NCBI RefSeq assembly: GCF_003596405.1
Contig: NZ_QYUR01000003.1
Coordinates: forward strand, 265,516 to 329,515
DNA from: Pseudomonas cavernicola
GTDB taxonomy: Bacteria > Pseudomonadota > Gammaproteobacteria > Pseudomonadales > Pseudomonadaceae
Length of the DNA: 64,000 nt
Direction: 5' to 3'
The position numbers and the translations under genes are program-made. Shown piece by piece: positions 44,574-54,381 of this stretch. Under the pieces are notes generated by a model that had not been told where the DNA came from, did not search any database, and saw only the letters and a program-made list of their open reading frames with translations. Numbering within the stretch: position 1 is the stretch's first letter; each line of letters starts with the position of its first letter.

Positions 44574-46409
44574 ATCGAGTAGGGAGCGGGATTACTCCCG
44601 CCGCCCTCTCACACCACCGTACGTGCGGTTCCGCATACGGCGGTTCATGGGTGACGCTGGAGGTGCCGCTGGGTATCCAGCAGCGAGATCAAGCCCAAGG
44701 CGTCGAAGAAGCGTTTCGGGAAGGCCGCATTCATGTGTGATGCACCCGAATTCCACCACGGACCTTGTCCGTTTCGGGCCGAGCGCCATGCACGATCTTC
44801 CGTCAGGCGCTGTCGACGCAGCATTGTGGTTCGGCCTTGACGGTGCTTTGCTTGCCGCCAGAGCAGGCAGCGCAGTCTTCGTCTCAGCCAACCGTCCAGA
44901 CTCTCCAGTGCATTCTTGGTCTGCGTGAACTGGAAGTAGCCGATCCACCCTCGAAGCACCGGATTCAGTGTCTCGATGGTATGAGTCAGGCTTCTTCCCC
45001 GTCCTTGACGTAACAACTCCTTCACGCGGGCCATTAGCCTTTGCAGGCTTTGCGGTGCGATACGCAGCCGAGCCTGGCGATGGGCCGTCAGGCTATATCC
45101 CAAGAACTTGCGCGTTGACGGCTTGGCGCAGGCACTTTTCGCTTCGTTGATTTGCAGCTTCAGGCGCTCCGTAAGGAACCCCTTCATCTGCTTCAACAGT
45201 TGCTCGCCTGCCGCCTTGCTTCGCACGTAGATGTTGCAGTCGTCCGCGTAGCGGCAGAACGCATGGCCACGTCGCTCAAGTTCGCGATCCCAATCGGTGA
45301 GCAGGATGTTCGACAGCAGCGGCGAGAGCGGTCCATGCGTGACGGGCTGGTCGCACAACGCCGAGAGCCGGATCAGCTTGAGCACTCGCGCATCCGTCAC
45401 CCGCCGGGCGAGCCGTGACATCAGGATGTCGTGGTTCACCCGGTCGAAGAATTTCTCCAAATCGATATCCACCACCCAGCGGCGGCCTTCTTGCACATAC
45501 TGCTGTGCCGCTAGTACTGCCTGCTGGGCGCTGCGCCCCGGCCGGAAGCCGTAGCTGGAGTCGGAGAAAACCGGCTCGAAGATCGGTTGGAGGGTCTGGA
45601 GCAGCGCCTGCTGGATCAGACGGTCCAGTACCGTCGGGATACCCAGTGTGCGTATCCCGCCCGCAGGCTTGGAAATGTCCACTGCGCGTACCGCCTGCGG
45701 CATGTACTGTCCGTTTATCAGCACTGCTTTTATGCTTGGCCAGTGCATCTTCAGCCAGCCGGCGAACCGCTCGACCGGGAGTCCATCGACCCCCGGCGCG
45801 CCACGGTTGCCGACCACTTTTCGATACGCCAGCCACAGGTTGTCTCGATCAACCACCGCCTCCATTAGCGATGGCTCCCCCGCTTTCGTTTGCTCGGTAG
45901 CCGCCGTGCCCGCCTCAACGCCATGCACATCGCCCCCGGAGTTCCGCCCCGGCTCTGACGTCATGGCTGCGTTTTCGCGCACTTGTGTCTCATCGGCTGC
46001 ATCGAGTCTCTACCGTCCTAATCGCGGTCACTCATGTTCGGCCCTTCGGTCAAACCGCACCTACTATGGCTTCTGCTGACTTCTGTACGGCCATCCTCAC
46101 GCCTCGCGACGCCAGTAGCACAATGGCAGCCATACAGATCTCCCCGGGTATGACGCACCCACCTTCACGCTTATGCCTGTCGGATATACGCCGCATCGTT
46201 CTGTGCAAGTACCGGGCTTTGGCCTTTTTTGCTGCCTTACCCCGATGCGTCGCCTCGTATCCGCTTCCTGTTCGTCAGGCCAGCGCTTTGCCTCGGGCTT
46301 CCTTCGGATTCGCAGTCACCCGCGACACCCTTGCCTCTGGCTAACACTTCCCCTTGCCGGGTGTGTAGAGGACTTTCACCTCCGAGTGAGTGCGCCCTGC
46401 CGGGCGCAC
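44574..46409 (-). mobile_element. Group IIC intron
   Basis: The intron runs on the minus strand from GTGCGCCC at 46409 to about 44574. The 3' part contains a domain V-like hairpin (GCCGTATGCGG then CCGCACGTACGGTGG) and a domain VI-like GCGGGAGTAATCCCGC hairpin. The 5' end begins immediately after the T-run of the tRNA-Ser terminator, the insertion rule of bacterial class C introns. The 1.84-kb length fits. The encoded RT appears internally deleted, so mobility is doubtful. Confidence 0.85.
44645..45964 (-). CDS. ltrA: Group II intron reverse transcriptase/maturase, internally deleted
   Basis: This protein of about 439 residues has RT motifs GIRTLGIPTVLDRLIQQALLQ, SSYGFRPGRSA, WVVDIDLEKFFDRVNHD and the catalytic YADD (FCRYADD), followed by the maturase domain (FLGYSL, then LNPVLRGWIGYF). 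The block that normally reads EGTPQGGPLSPLL is reduced to CDQPVTHGPLSPLL, so roughly 20 residues, including the conserved PQG, are missing. An HNH endonuclease domain is absent, as is normal for class C. The start could also be a GTG at 45982. Confidence 0.85.
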   Translation of the reverse strand: MTSEPGRNSGGDVHGVEAGTAATEQTKAGEPSLMEAVVDRDNLWLAYRKVVGNRGAPGVDGLPVERFAGWLKMHWPSIKAVLINGQYMPQAVRAVDISKPAGGIRTLGIPTVLDRLIQQALLQTLQPIFEPVFSDSSYGFRPGRSAQQAVLAAQQYVQEGRRWVVDIDLEKFFDRVNHDILMSRLARRVTDARVLKLIRLSALCDQPVTHGPLSPLLSNILLTDWDRELERRGHAFCRYADDCNIYVRSKAAGEQLLKQMKGFLTERLKLQINEAKSACAKPSTRKFLGYSLTAHRQARLRIAPQSLQRLMARVKELLRQGRGRSLTHTIETLNPVLRGWIGYFQFTQTKNALESLDGWLRRRLRCLLWRQAKHRQGRTTMLRRQRLTEDRAWRSARNGQGPWWNSGASHMNAAFPKRFFDALGLISLLDTQRHLQRHP

Positions 46410-46416
46410 AAAAAAA

Positions 46417-46445
46417 AGGCCTAGATTTTCATCTAAGCCTTTGAT
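46417..46445 (-). terminator. Terminator of tRNA-Ser, intron target
   Basis: On the minus strand AGGCTTAGATGAAAATCTAGGCCT is a hairpin followed by eight T residues (through 46410); the intron's GTGCGCCC starts at the next base. Confidence 0.88.
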
Positions 46446-46467
46446 TTTATTCAGTTTTTTTCGAATT

Positions 46468-46558
46468 TGGTGGAAGGCCAGGGATTCGAACCCTGGGAAC
46501 GCTACTAACGTTCGACGGTTTTCAAGACCGTTGCATTCAACCGCTCTGCCAACCTTCC
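46468..46558 (-). tRNA. tRNA-Ser (anticodon UGA), complete copy
   Basis: The 91-nt gene has acceptor GGAAGGT paired with GCCTTCC, an encoded CCA, anticodon loop CTTGAAA reading UGA, a long variable arm and T-arm CAGGGTTCGAATCCCTG. Its sequence differs clearly from the truncated neighbour, so it is a foreign or second isoacceptor gene rather than a duplicate. Confidence 0.93.
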
Positions 46559-46624
46559 AGATTGTATGTGCATCTTACTTCGGGGTTCCAGCCATAAGGC
46601 GCAACGAAAAGCTACCTTAGATAA

Positions 46625-46692
46625 GAACTCACGGACCTGTTACAGTCGACGGTTTTCAAGACCGTTGCCTTAAACCACTCGGCCACACCTCC
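46625..46692 (-). pseudogene. tRNA-Ser (UGA) 5' fragment, split gene
   Basis: From 46692 the minus strand reads acceptor GGAGGTG, D-arm, anticodon stem-loop with CTTGAAA, variable arm and T-stem GTGAG plus TTC, then departs from any tRNA. About 20 nt (T-loop to CCA) are missing. The missing part is present at 29622-29644 in the same orientation; joined, they give an 88-nt tRNA-Ser with a fully paired acceptor. Confidence 0.85.
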
Positions 46693-46826
46693 GCAAAAGT
46701 GCGGGCGGCAATAATACCGGAACGAAACACACTGTCAAACTCTCGAGATTGGCAGTAACGATGTCTCTGCTATGATCCGTTTCGACCTTGGTCACGGAAC
46801 CCTTAGCCCTTTTCAGGAGTGTTGCC

Positions 46827-47495
46827 ATGCACGAACAAGATTACGCACTCAACCACGCGCAGGTTGAGCAGCAAGAAGTCAGCCGCGTCCTGCGCAACAC
46901 CTATGGCCTGCTGGCCATGACGCTCGCCTTCAGTGGCCTGGTCGCTTACGTGGCACAGCAGATGCGCGTTCCTTACCCAAGTTTCTTTGTGGTCCTGATT
47001 GGCTTTTACGGCCTGTTCTTTCTGGCGGCCAAGCTGCGCAACTCGCCCTGGGGTTTAGTTGCGACATTCGCCTTGACTGGCTTTATGGGGTACACCCTTG
47101 GGCCGATCCTCAATCGCTACTTGGGCATGCCCAATGGCGGCGAGGTGGTGAGTTCGGCATTCGCCATGACCGCGCTGGTGTTCTGCGGCCTGTCGGCCTA
47201 CGTGTTGACCACACGCAAGGACATGAGCTTCCTGGCTGGCTTTATCACTGCCGGCTTCTTTGTACTGATCGGCGCTACGCTGGCGAGCATTTTCTTCCAG
47301 ATCAGCGGCCTTCAATTGGCGATCAGCGCGGGTTTCGTACTGTTCTCCTCGGTCTGCATCTTGTTCCAGACCAGCGCCATCATTCATGGCGGCGAGCGTA
47401 ACTACATCATGGCCACCATCAGTTTGTACGTGTCCATCTACAACCTGTTCGTCAGCTTGTTGCAGTTGCTGGGCATCGCCAGCAGTAACGATTGA
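46827..47495 (+). CDS. Bax-inhibitor-1/YccA family membrane protein
   Basis: This 222-residue inner-membrane protein has seven predicted helices and the UPF0005 pattern (TYGLLAMTLAFSGLVAY near the start, TSAIIHGGERNYIMATISLYVSIYNLF at the end). E. coli YccA binds and modulates the FtsH protease. ATG 46827 has GGAG eleven bases upstream; an earlier in-frame start is not supported. It sits directly next to tRNA-Ser and before tusDCBE, as in other pseudomonads. Confidence 0.93.
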   Translation: MHEQDYALNHAQVEQQEVSRVLRNTYGLLAMTLAFSGLVAYVAQQMRVPYPSFFVVLIGFYGLFFLAAKLRNSPWGLVATFALTGFMGYTLGPILNRYLGMPNGGEVVSSAFAMTALVFCGLSAYVLTTRKDMSFLAGFITAGFFVLIGATLASIFFQISGLQLAISAGFVLFSSVCILFQTSAIIHGGERNYIMATISLYVSIYNLFVSLLQLLGIASSND

Positions 47496-47512
47496 TAGAT
47501 TTCATGTTGTAG

Positions 47513-47538
47513 AAAAGCCCGCTTCGGCGGGCTTTTTC
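47513..47538 (+). terminator. Rho-independent terminator
   Basis: AAAAGCCCGCTTCGGCGGGC followed by five T residues, after the YccA-like gene. Confidence 0.92.
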
Positions 47539-47609
47539 ATGTCCGCGGCGAGCAACTTACGTGCTCAGGCCGTATCATTCCGACAAGAATCTCCCTTGTC
47601 GGGTATGCC

Positions 47610-48002
47610 ATGAAGTTTGCCATCGCCCTCTTCTCCCCACCGCACGCACCCTCCTCACGCCGCGCCTTGCGCTTTGCCCAAGCCGCATTGGCTGACGGGC
47701 ATGAAATCGTGCGGCTGTTTTTCTATCAGGATGGCGTGTACAGCGCCTCGAGCAATGTCGTGACGCCACAGGATGAGCTGGACTTATCTGGCGAATGGGC
47801 TGCTTTCGTCCGCGAACAACAACTCGATGGGGTAGTTTGTATCGCCGCGGCTCTGCGGCGTGGCGTATTGAATGAGGAAGAGGCACAACGTTACCAACGT
47901 AACGCCGCCAACCTGGCTAAGCCCTGGGAGCTCTCCGGACTAGGGCAACTGCATGAAGCGGCGCAGTTGGCCGATCGCCTCGTTTGTTTCGGAGGCCCTT
48001 GA
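47610..48002 (+). CDS. tusD: Sulfurtransferase subunit TusD
   Basis: This 130-residue DsrE-family protein has the active cysteine in the GVVCIAAALRRG segment. It forms a hexamer with TusB and TusC that relays persulfide sulfur from TusA to TusE for 2-thiolation of tRNA wobble uridine. It is the first gene of the tightly packed tusDCBE operon. Confidence 0.93.
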   Translation: MKFAIALFSPPHAPSSRRALRFAQAALADGHEIVRLFFYQDGVYSASSNVVTPQDELDLSGEWAAFVREQQLDGVVCIAAALRRGVLNEEEAQRYQRNAANLAKPWELSGLGQLHEAAQLADRLVCFGGP

Positions 48003-48003
48003 A

Positions 48004-48363
48004 ATGGCTAAATCGCTTTTGATCATGTGCCGCCAGGCACCCTGGTCCGGCCCTGCTGCCCGCGAGGCACTTGATATTGCCCTGGCTGGCGGTGCTTTCG
48101 ACCTACCTATCGGCCTGCTGTTTCTCGACGATGGTGTCTTCCAACTAGCCCAAGCCCAGCAGCCCAGCGCATTGCAGCAGAAAGACCTGACGGCCAACCT
48201 CCAGGCGCTGCCACTGTTCGGCGTGGAGTCGCTCTACGCCTCCTTGCGCAGCCTGCAAGAACGCGGCCTGGATACCCAGGCGCTCAACTTGCCGGTGGAA
48301 AGTCTGGATGATGCTGCGCTGACCACTCTTATCAACCACTACGACCAGGTGATCACCCTCTGA
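48004..48363 (+). CDS. tusC: Sulfurtransferase subunit TusC
   Basis: This 119-residue DsrF-like subunit of the TusBCD complex has the family features SLLIMCRQAPWSGPAAREALD and GLLFLDDGVFQL. ATG 48004 follows the tusD stop by one base and is chosen over an in-frame upstream ATG at 47953 that would overlap tusD. Confidence 0.92.
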   Translation: MAKSLLIMCRQAPWSGPAAREALDIALAGGAFDLPIGLLFLDDGVFQLAQAQQPSALQQKDLTANLQALPLFGVESLYASLRSLQERGLDTQALNLPVESLDDAALTTLINHYDQVITL

Positions 48364-48662
48364 TGGCCACCCTGCATATCCTTTCGCATTCGCCTTTCAG
48401 CGACAGCCGCCTGAGCAGCTGCTTGCGTCTTCTCGGTCCCGATGATGGCCTGCTGCTGACTGGCGATGCGGCATATGCCTTGCAACCTGGTAGCGCACAA
48501 CGCCAAGCGCTGGAGCTGATGCCCGCATGCATTGAGCTGTTTGCCCTCCATGAAGACCTACAAGCCCGCGCCTTAAGTGCCCCAGTCCGCCTGCAAGTGA
48601 TCGACTACCACGGCTTTGTCGACATCTGTACGCGCTATGCCAAGGTCAATAGCTGGCTATGA
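48363..48662 (+). CDS. tusB: Sulfurtransferase subunit TusB
   Basis: This 99-residue DsrH-like subunit of TusBCD shows the typical MATLHILSHSPFSDSRL start and a GLLLTGDAAYAL segment. It overlaps the tusC stop by one base and the tusE start by ATGA. Confidence 0.92.
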   Translation: MATLHILSHSPFSDSRLSSCLRLLGPDDGLLLTGDAAYALQPGSAQRQALELMPACIELFALHEDLQARALSAPVRLQVIDYHGFVDICTRYAKVNSWL

Positions 48663-48994
48663 GCGCGCTGATCGTCGATGAGCGCAGCATTGCGCTGGAT
48701 AAAGACGGCTACCTGCTGGAGTTAAGTGACTGGTCGCCCGCCGTCGCCGAGGCCCTAGCCCTGCAAGAAGAGCTGCCACTTAGTGCTGAGCATTGGGAAA
48801 TCCTTCAACTACTGCGGGCTTTCTATAGCGAGTTTCAGCTTTCTCCAGCCACTCGTCCGCTAATCAGATATGCCGCGCTGAAACTCGGACCGGAGAAAGG
48901 CAATAGCCTGCACCTTAACCGCCTGTTCAAAGGCACCCCCGCCAAACTCGCCGCCAAACTGGCGGGCCTGCCGAAGCCGACCAATTGCCTATGA
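48659..48994 (+). CDS. tusE: Sulfur carrier TusE (DsrC family)
   Basis: This 111-residue protein takes sulfur from TusD and hands it to MnmA at the tRNA. The DsrC signature is present: DKDGYLLELSDWSPAVAEALA, EHWEILQLLRAFY, and the penultimate catalytic cysteine in PTNCL. Confidence 0.95.
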   Translation: MSALIVDERSIALDKDGYLLELSDWSPAVAEALALQEELPLSAEHWEILQLLRAFYSEFQLSPATRPLIRYAALKLGPEKGNSLHLNRLFKGTPAKLAAKLAGLPKPTNCL

Positions 48995-49989
48995 ATCCGC
49001 AGCCTCTAACTCTGACCACCCCAGCCGAGCACCCTTTCGCCCATTACGTGCGCATTCTCGGTAAAGGCAAGCGGGGTGCCCGTAACATGACCCAGGACGA
49101 AGCCCGCGAGGCCATGGGCATGCTGCTCGACGGCAAAGTCGAAGACACCCAACTCGGTGCCTTTCTGATGCTGATGCGGTACAAGGAAGAAAGCCCGGAG
49201 GAGCTGGCCGGATTTACGCAGGCCGTCCGCGCACGGCTAGGCGCACCGGTCATTGCGGTGGATCTCGACTGGCCGACCTATGCCGGCAAAAAGCGCCATC
49301 TGCCGTGGTATCTCTTGGCCGCCAAATGTCTGGCCAACAACGGTGTACGCATCCTCATGCACGGCGGTGGCGCGCACACTGCCGGCCGCCTGTACAGCGA
49401 GCAGCTGCTGGAGCTGCTGGACATTCCGCTCTGCCGTGACTGGACCTCTGCCGGCCAAACACTTGAACGGCAGAACCTCGCCTTCGTTCCGCTGGGAGAC
49501 TGGATGCCGCAGCTGCAACGGATGATCGACCTGCGCAACACCCTGGGGCTGCGTTCGCCGATCCATTCCCTGGCGCGGATTCTCAACCCGCTCAACGCGC
49601 GCTGCGGCCTACAAAGCATCTTCCATCCGGGCTATCAGGCGGCGCACCGCGAGGCCAGCCAGTTACTAGGTGACAACTCCATCGTGATCAAAGGCGATGG
49701 CGGCGAGATTGAAATCAACCCGGATGTCAGCTCGCACCTGTATGGCACTGCCGACGGCAGTAACTGGGACGAGGAATGGCCGGCGCTCTCGGCGCAGCGC
49801 CACGTCAAACCGGAAAGGCTTGAGCCGGATCATCTGCTCGCCTTCTGGAATGGCGAAGTCGAAGACGACTATGGTCGCCTGGCAGTGCAGGCCACGATGG
49901 CGCTGGCTCTACGCGGTCTAGGAATGCCGCGCGAAGAGGCCTTCGCGCAATCTCAACAATTCTGGGATGCACGAAACAAATCGATTTGA
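48991..49989 (+). CDS. ybiB: YbiB-type glycosyltransferase-3 family protein
   Basis: This 332-residue protein resembles anthranilate phosphoribosyltransferase in fold (AREAMGMLLDGKVEDTQLGAFLMLMRYKEESPEELAGF; GDNSIVIKGDGGEIEINPD). E. coli YbiB (TrpD2 group) binds DNA and RNA instead of making tryptophan. ATG 48991 overlaps the tusE stop (ATGA), which links it to the tus operon. Confidence 0.88.
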   Translation: MNPQPLTLTTPAEHPFAHYVRILGKGKRGARNMTQDEAREAMGMLLDGKVEDTQLGAFLMLMRYKEESPEELAGFTQAVRARLGAPVIAVDLDWPTYAGKKRHLPWYLLAAKCLANNGVRILMHGGGAHTAGRLYSEQLLELLDIPLCRDWTSAGQTLERQNLAFVPLGDWMPQLQRMIDLRNTLGLRSPIHSLARILNPLNARCGLQSIFHPGYQAAHREASQLLGDNSIVIKGDGGEIEINPDVSSHLYGTADGSNWDEEWPALSAQRHVKPERLEPDHLLAFWNGEVEDDYGRLAVQATMALALRGLGMPREEAFAQSQQFWDARNKSI

Positions 49990-50078
49990 TCGATACGTAA
50001 GGCGCAGAGTTTGCGTCATTCGTTCGAGTTCTTAGCATTAGACTGAGCTCCTACGCAGCAGGCAGAGGAATCGGGACA

Positions 50079-51104
50079 ATGGGTTTACTGATCGATGGCC
50101 ACTGGCATGACCAGTGGTACGCAGCCTCCGAAGGCGGTCGTTTCCAGCGCGAGAAAGCGCAGCGGCGTAACTGGATCACTCGCGATGGCGAGCCAGGCCC
50201 CAGCGGGGGTGGTGGCTTTCGCGCAGAGGCTGGCCGTTATCACCTGTATGTTTCCCTGGCCTGCCCCTGGGCTCACCGCACGTTGATCCTGCGCAAGCTC
50301 AAAGGCCTGGAAAGCCTGATCGACGTCTCCGTAGTCAGCTGGTTGATGGCCGAGCATGGCTGGACCTTCGAGCAAAGCCACGGCTCCACGGGCGACGCCC
50401 TAGATGGGTTGAGTTATCTGCATCAACGCTACACCGCTGATGACACCAACTACACCGGCCGGGTGACCGTGCCCTTGCTGTGGGACAAGCAGCTCAAGCG
50501 CATCGTCAGCAACGAGTCAGCCGAAATCATCCGCATGTTCAATTCCGCGTTCGATGGCTTGACCGCCCCCCAGGGTCAAGATAGTAGCCGCCTGGACTTT
50601 TACCCGGCACCACTGCAACGCGAGATCGACTCGCTCAACGAGCAGATCTATCCGGCGGTCAATAACGGTGTCTACCGTGCCGGCTTCGCGACCTCACAAG
50701 AGGCTTATGCGGAGGCCTTCGATGAGCTCTTTAGCGAACTGGATTATCTGGAAGAACTGCTGGACCAGAAGCGCTATCTGGCGGGCGAATACCTGACCGA
50801 AGCCGACTGGCGCCTGTTCACCACACTGATTCGTTTCGACGCGGTCTATTACAGCCACTTCAAATGCAACCAGCGGCGGATCGAGGATTATCCGAACCTG
50901 TCGAATTGGCTGCGAGAGCTGTATCAGTGGCCAGGCATCGCGCCGACTGTGGACTTTAGCCACATCAAAGGGCATTACTACGCGAGCCACCGCACCATCA
51001 ATCCGACCGGCATCGTGCCCAAGGGCCCGGCTCTGGACTTCAGCCGCCCGCACGATCGCGAACGACTACCCGGTCGGGGTATCTGGCACAACAGCGGGAT
51101 TTGA
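50079..51104 (+). CDS. Glutathionyl-hydroquinone reductase
   Basis: This 341-residue xi-class glutathione transferase (YqjG/PcpF type) has the nucleophilic cysteine in SLACPWAHRT and a long loop (FEQSHGSTGDALDGLSYLHQ) typical of the class. It has the GRVTVPLLWD glutathione-binding segment and a C-terminal helical domain. Such enzymes reduce S-glutathionyl-hydroquinones. It follows ybiB after 89 bases with its own control region. Confidence 0.92.
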   Translation: MGLLIDGHWHDQWYAASEGGRFQREKAQRRNWITRDGEPGPSGGGGFRAEAGRYHLYVSLACPWAHRTLILRKLKGLESLIDVSVVSWLMAEHGWTFEQSHGSTGDALDGLSYLHQRYTADDTNYTGRVTVPLLWDKQLKRIVSNESAEIIRMFNSAFDGLTAPQGQDSSRLDFYPAPLQREIDSLNEQIYPAVNNGVYRAGFATSQEAYAEAFDELFSELDYLEELLDQKRYLAGEYLTEADWRLFTTLIRFDAVYYSHFKCNQRRIEDYPNLSNWLRELYQWPGIAPTVDFSHIKGHYYASHRTINPTGIVPKGPALDFSRPHDRERLPGRGIWHNSGI

Positions 51105-51117
51105 CTGCCAGCGGTAT

Positions 51118-51208
51118 CCGTAGGCTGGGTAGAGGCTTCAGCCGAAACCCAGCGTTGACTCAGCATTGTGAGCGAGTTGGGTTTCACGGTGTTCTACCCA
51201 GCCTACAG
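51118..51208. repeat. Long inverted repeat, copy 2
   Basis: It is the same design as 6241-6318 (TAGGCTGGGTAGAGGC to TCTACCCAGCCTA) with a slightly longer centre. It lies between convergent genes. Confidence 0.8.
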
Positions 51209-51299
51209 GTGTAGGGCGGGTGAAACCCGCCAAATAAAAGTAACGCAACAATCTCGGCCGGTCATTGGTTTCTACCGCGCGGGTTTCACCCGCCCTACA
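51209..51299. repeat. GTAGGGCGGGTGAAACCCGC repeat pair
   Basis: GTAGGGCGGGTGAAACCCGC at 51211 and GCGGGTTTCACCCGCCCTAC near 51297 are inverted copies, each also a small hairpin: a second family of Pseudomonas palindromic repeats. Confidence 0.75.
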
Positions 51300-51314
51300 A
51301 GACCAGCCCCCTCC

Positions 51315-52709
51315 CTACACCTGCTCTTGAGCGCCTTCGAACCAGGCCAGTTTGTCACGCAGGGTCACCACTTCACCGACGATTACCAGCGTCGGTGCAT
51401 GCACTTCATGCTGCGCCACCAGTTCCGGCAGATTGGCCAAGGTACCGGTGAACACGCGTTGTTTGGCAGTGGTGCCCTGCTGAATCAATGCGGCCGGAGT
51501 CGTACTGGCGCGGCCGTGCTTGATCAGTTGTTCGCAGATAACCGGCAATCCCACTAAACCCATGTAAAACACCAGGGTTTGCCCCGGCGCAACGAGGTCG
51601 CTCCAAGGCAGATCGCAACTGCCATCCTTCAAATGACCGGTGACAAAACGCACTGACTGGGCATAGTCGCGATGGGTCAGTGGAATGCCGGCATAGGCCG
51701 CGCAACCGCTGGCGGCGGTGATGCCCGGCACCACCTGGAAAGGGATGCCGTTGGCGGCCAACTCTTCAATCTCTTCGCCACCACGGCCAAAAATAAATGG
51801 GTCGCCGCCCTTCAAGCGCAATACGCGCTTGCCTTGCTTCGCCAGTTCGACCAACTGCTGGTTGAGCTGCTCTTGCGGCAGGGCATGCTCGGCGCGCTGC
51901 TTACCGACATAGACACGCTCGGCATCCCGTCGGCACAGCTCAATGATCGCCGGCGCGACCAATCGGTCGTACAGCACCACATCAGCCTGCTGCATCAGGC
52001 GCAAGGCGCGGAAGGTCAGGAGATCAGGATCGCCAGGACCGGCACCGACCAGATAGACCTCACCGAGCACTTTGGGTGCGGCGCCACTGAGTTTGGCTTG
52101 CAGCAGTTTCTCGGCTTCGGCGCCCTGCCCGGCCAACATGCGCTCGGCGATTGGGCCCTGGAACACATCTTCCCAGAACACCCGGCGCTGCTGCAGATTG
52201 GGAAACAGGTCTTTCGCCTGGCTACGGAAACGCTTGGCCAACCCTGCCAGTTGGCCATAGCTGGCGGGAACCCAGGTTTCCAGCTTGGCGCGAATCAAGC
52301 GCGCCAGCACCGGCGCATCGCCACCGCTGGAAACCGCCATCAGCAACGGCGAGCGGTCGACAATGGCCGGGAATATCACGCTGCACAGGGCTGGCGCATC
52401 GACCACATTGACCGGCAGACCACGCCCGCGAGCATCGTGCGACACCCTGGCATTCAATGGCTCGTCATCGGTGGCGGCGATAATCAGCACGCAGCCATCC
52501 AGATCACTTTCAACATAGCCGCGCACATGCAGCTCACCACCGCCCTGCTCGACCAGATCGGCCAGTTGCGCCTCGATCTGCGGCGCCACAACTCGCAAAA
52601 CAGCGCCGGTGTCAGCTAGCAGGCGCGATTTGCGCAAGGCGATTTCGCCGCCACCAACCACCAACACGCGCTGTCCGCGCAGGTTATGAAACAGCGGCAA
52701 AAAATCCAT
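51315..52709 (-). CDS. cysG: Sirohaem synthase CysG
   Basis: This 464-residue trifunctional enzyme makes sirohaem for sulfite and nitrite reductases. The N-terminal precorrin-2 dehydrogenase/ferrochelatase has [15 protein letters not shown]. The central dimerisation domain is followed by the C-terminal uroporphyrinogen-III methyltransferase with [30 protein letters not shown] and [10 protein letters not shown]. It is immediately downstream of serS on the same strand. Confidence 0.97.
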   Translation of the reverse strand: MDFLPLFHNLRGQRVLVVGGGEIALRKSRLLADTGAVLRVVAPQIEAQLADLVEQGGGELHVRGYVESDLDGCVLIIAATDDEPLNARVSHDARGRGLPVNVVDAPALCSVIFPAIVDRSPLLMAVSSGGDAPVLARLIRAKLETWVPASYGQLAGLAKRFRSQAKDLFPNLQQRRVFWEDVFQGPIAERMLAGQGAEAEKLLQAKLSGAAPKVLGEVYLVGAGPGDPDLLTFRALRLMQQADVVLYDRLVAPAIIELCRRDAERVYVGKQRAEHALPQEQLNQQLVELAKQGKRVLRLKGGDPFIFGRGGEEIEELAANGIPFQVVPGITAASGCAAYAGIPLTHRDYAQSVRFVTGHLKDGSCDLPWSDLVAPGQTLVFYMGLVGLPVICEQLIKHGRASTTPAALIQQGTTAKQRVFTGTLANLPELVAQHEVHAPTLVIVGEVVTLRDKLAWFEGAQEQV

Positions 52710-53999
<1,290 letters not shown>

Positions 54000-54006
54000 T
54001 CAGTCA

Positions 54007-54381
54007 TCAGAGTTTGGTCAGGGACAAGCCCACCCAAGTGGCGAGCAGGCCGCCGAGCACGCTGAGTGCCACATAGCCGAGAGCTAGCGGCAACTGCCCG
54101 CTTTCCAGCAAGCGCAGCGTGTCGAGGGTAAAGGAGGAAAAGGTCGTCAGCCCACCGAGAAAGCCAACCACCAAACCGGCGCGCAACTCCAGCGGTATCT
54201 CCGGGCGAAGCAAGAATAGGCCGTAGAGATAGCCAATCAGCAGGCAGCCAACAATATTGACCAGCAGCGTACCGACATTGAAGTGCTGCGGCCAATGGGC
54301 ACTGATCCAGTTGGTGGTCGCAAAGCGCAATAAGGTGCCCGCTGTACCGCCCACAGCAACCGCAAGAACCACTCGAATCAT
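54007..54381 (-). CDS. crcB: Fluoride channel CrcB/Fluc
   Basis: This 124-residue membrane protein has four helices and the Fluc signatures [20 protein letters not shown] and [12 protein letters not shown], and works as a dual-topology dimer exporting fluoride. Its start overlaps the rarA stop by ATGA. No fluoride riboswitch is apparent, since it is internal to an operon. Confidence 0.95.
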   Translation of the reverse strand: MIRVVLAVAVGGTAGTLLRFATTNWISAHWPQHFNVGTLLVNIVGCLLIGYLYGLFLLRPEIPLELRAGLVVGFLGGLTTFSSFTLDTLRLLESGQLPLALGYVALSVLGGLLATWVGLSLTKL

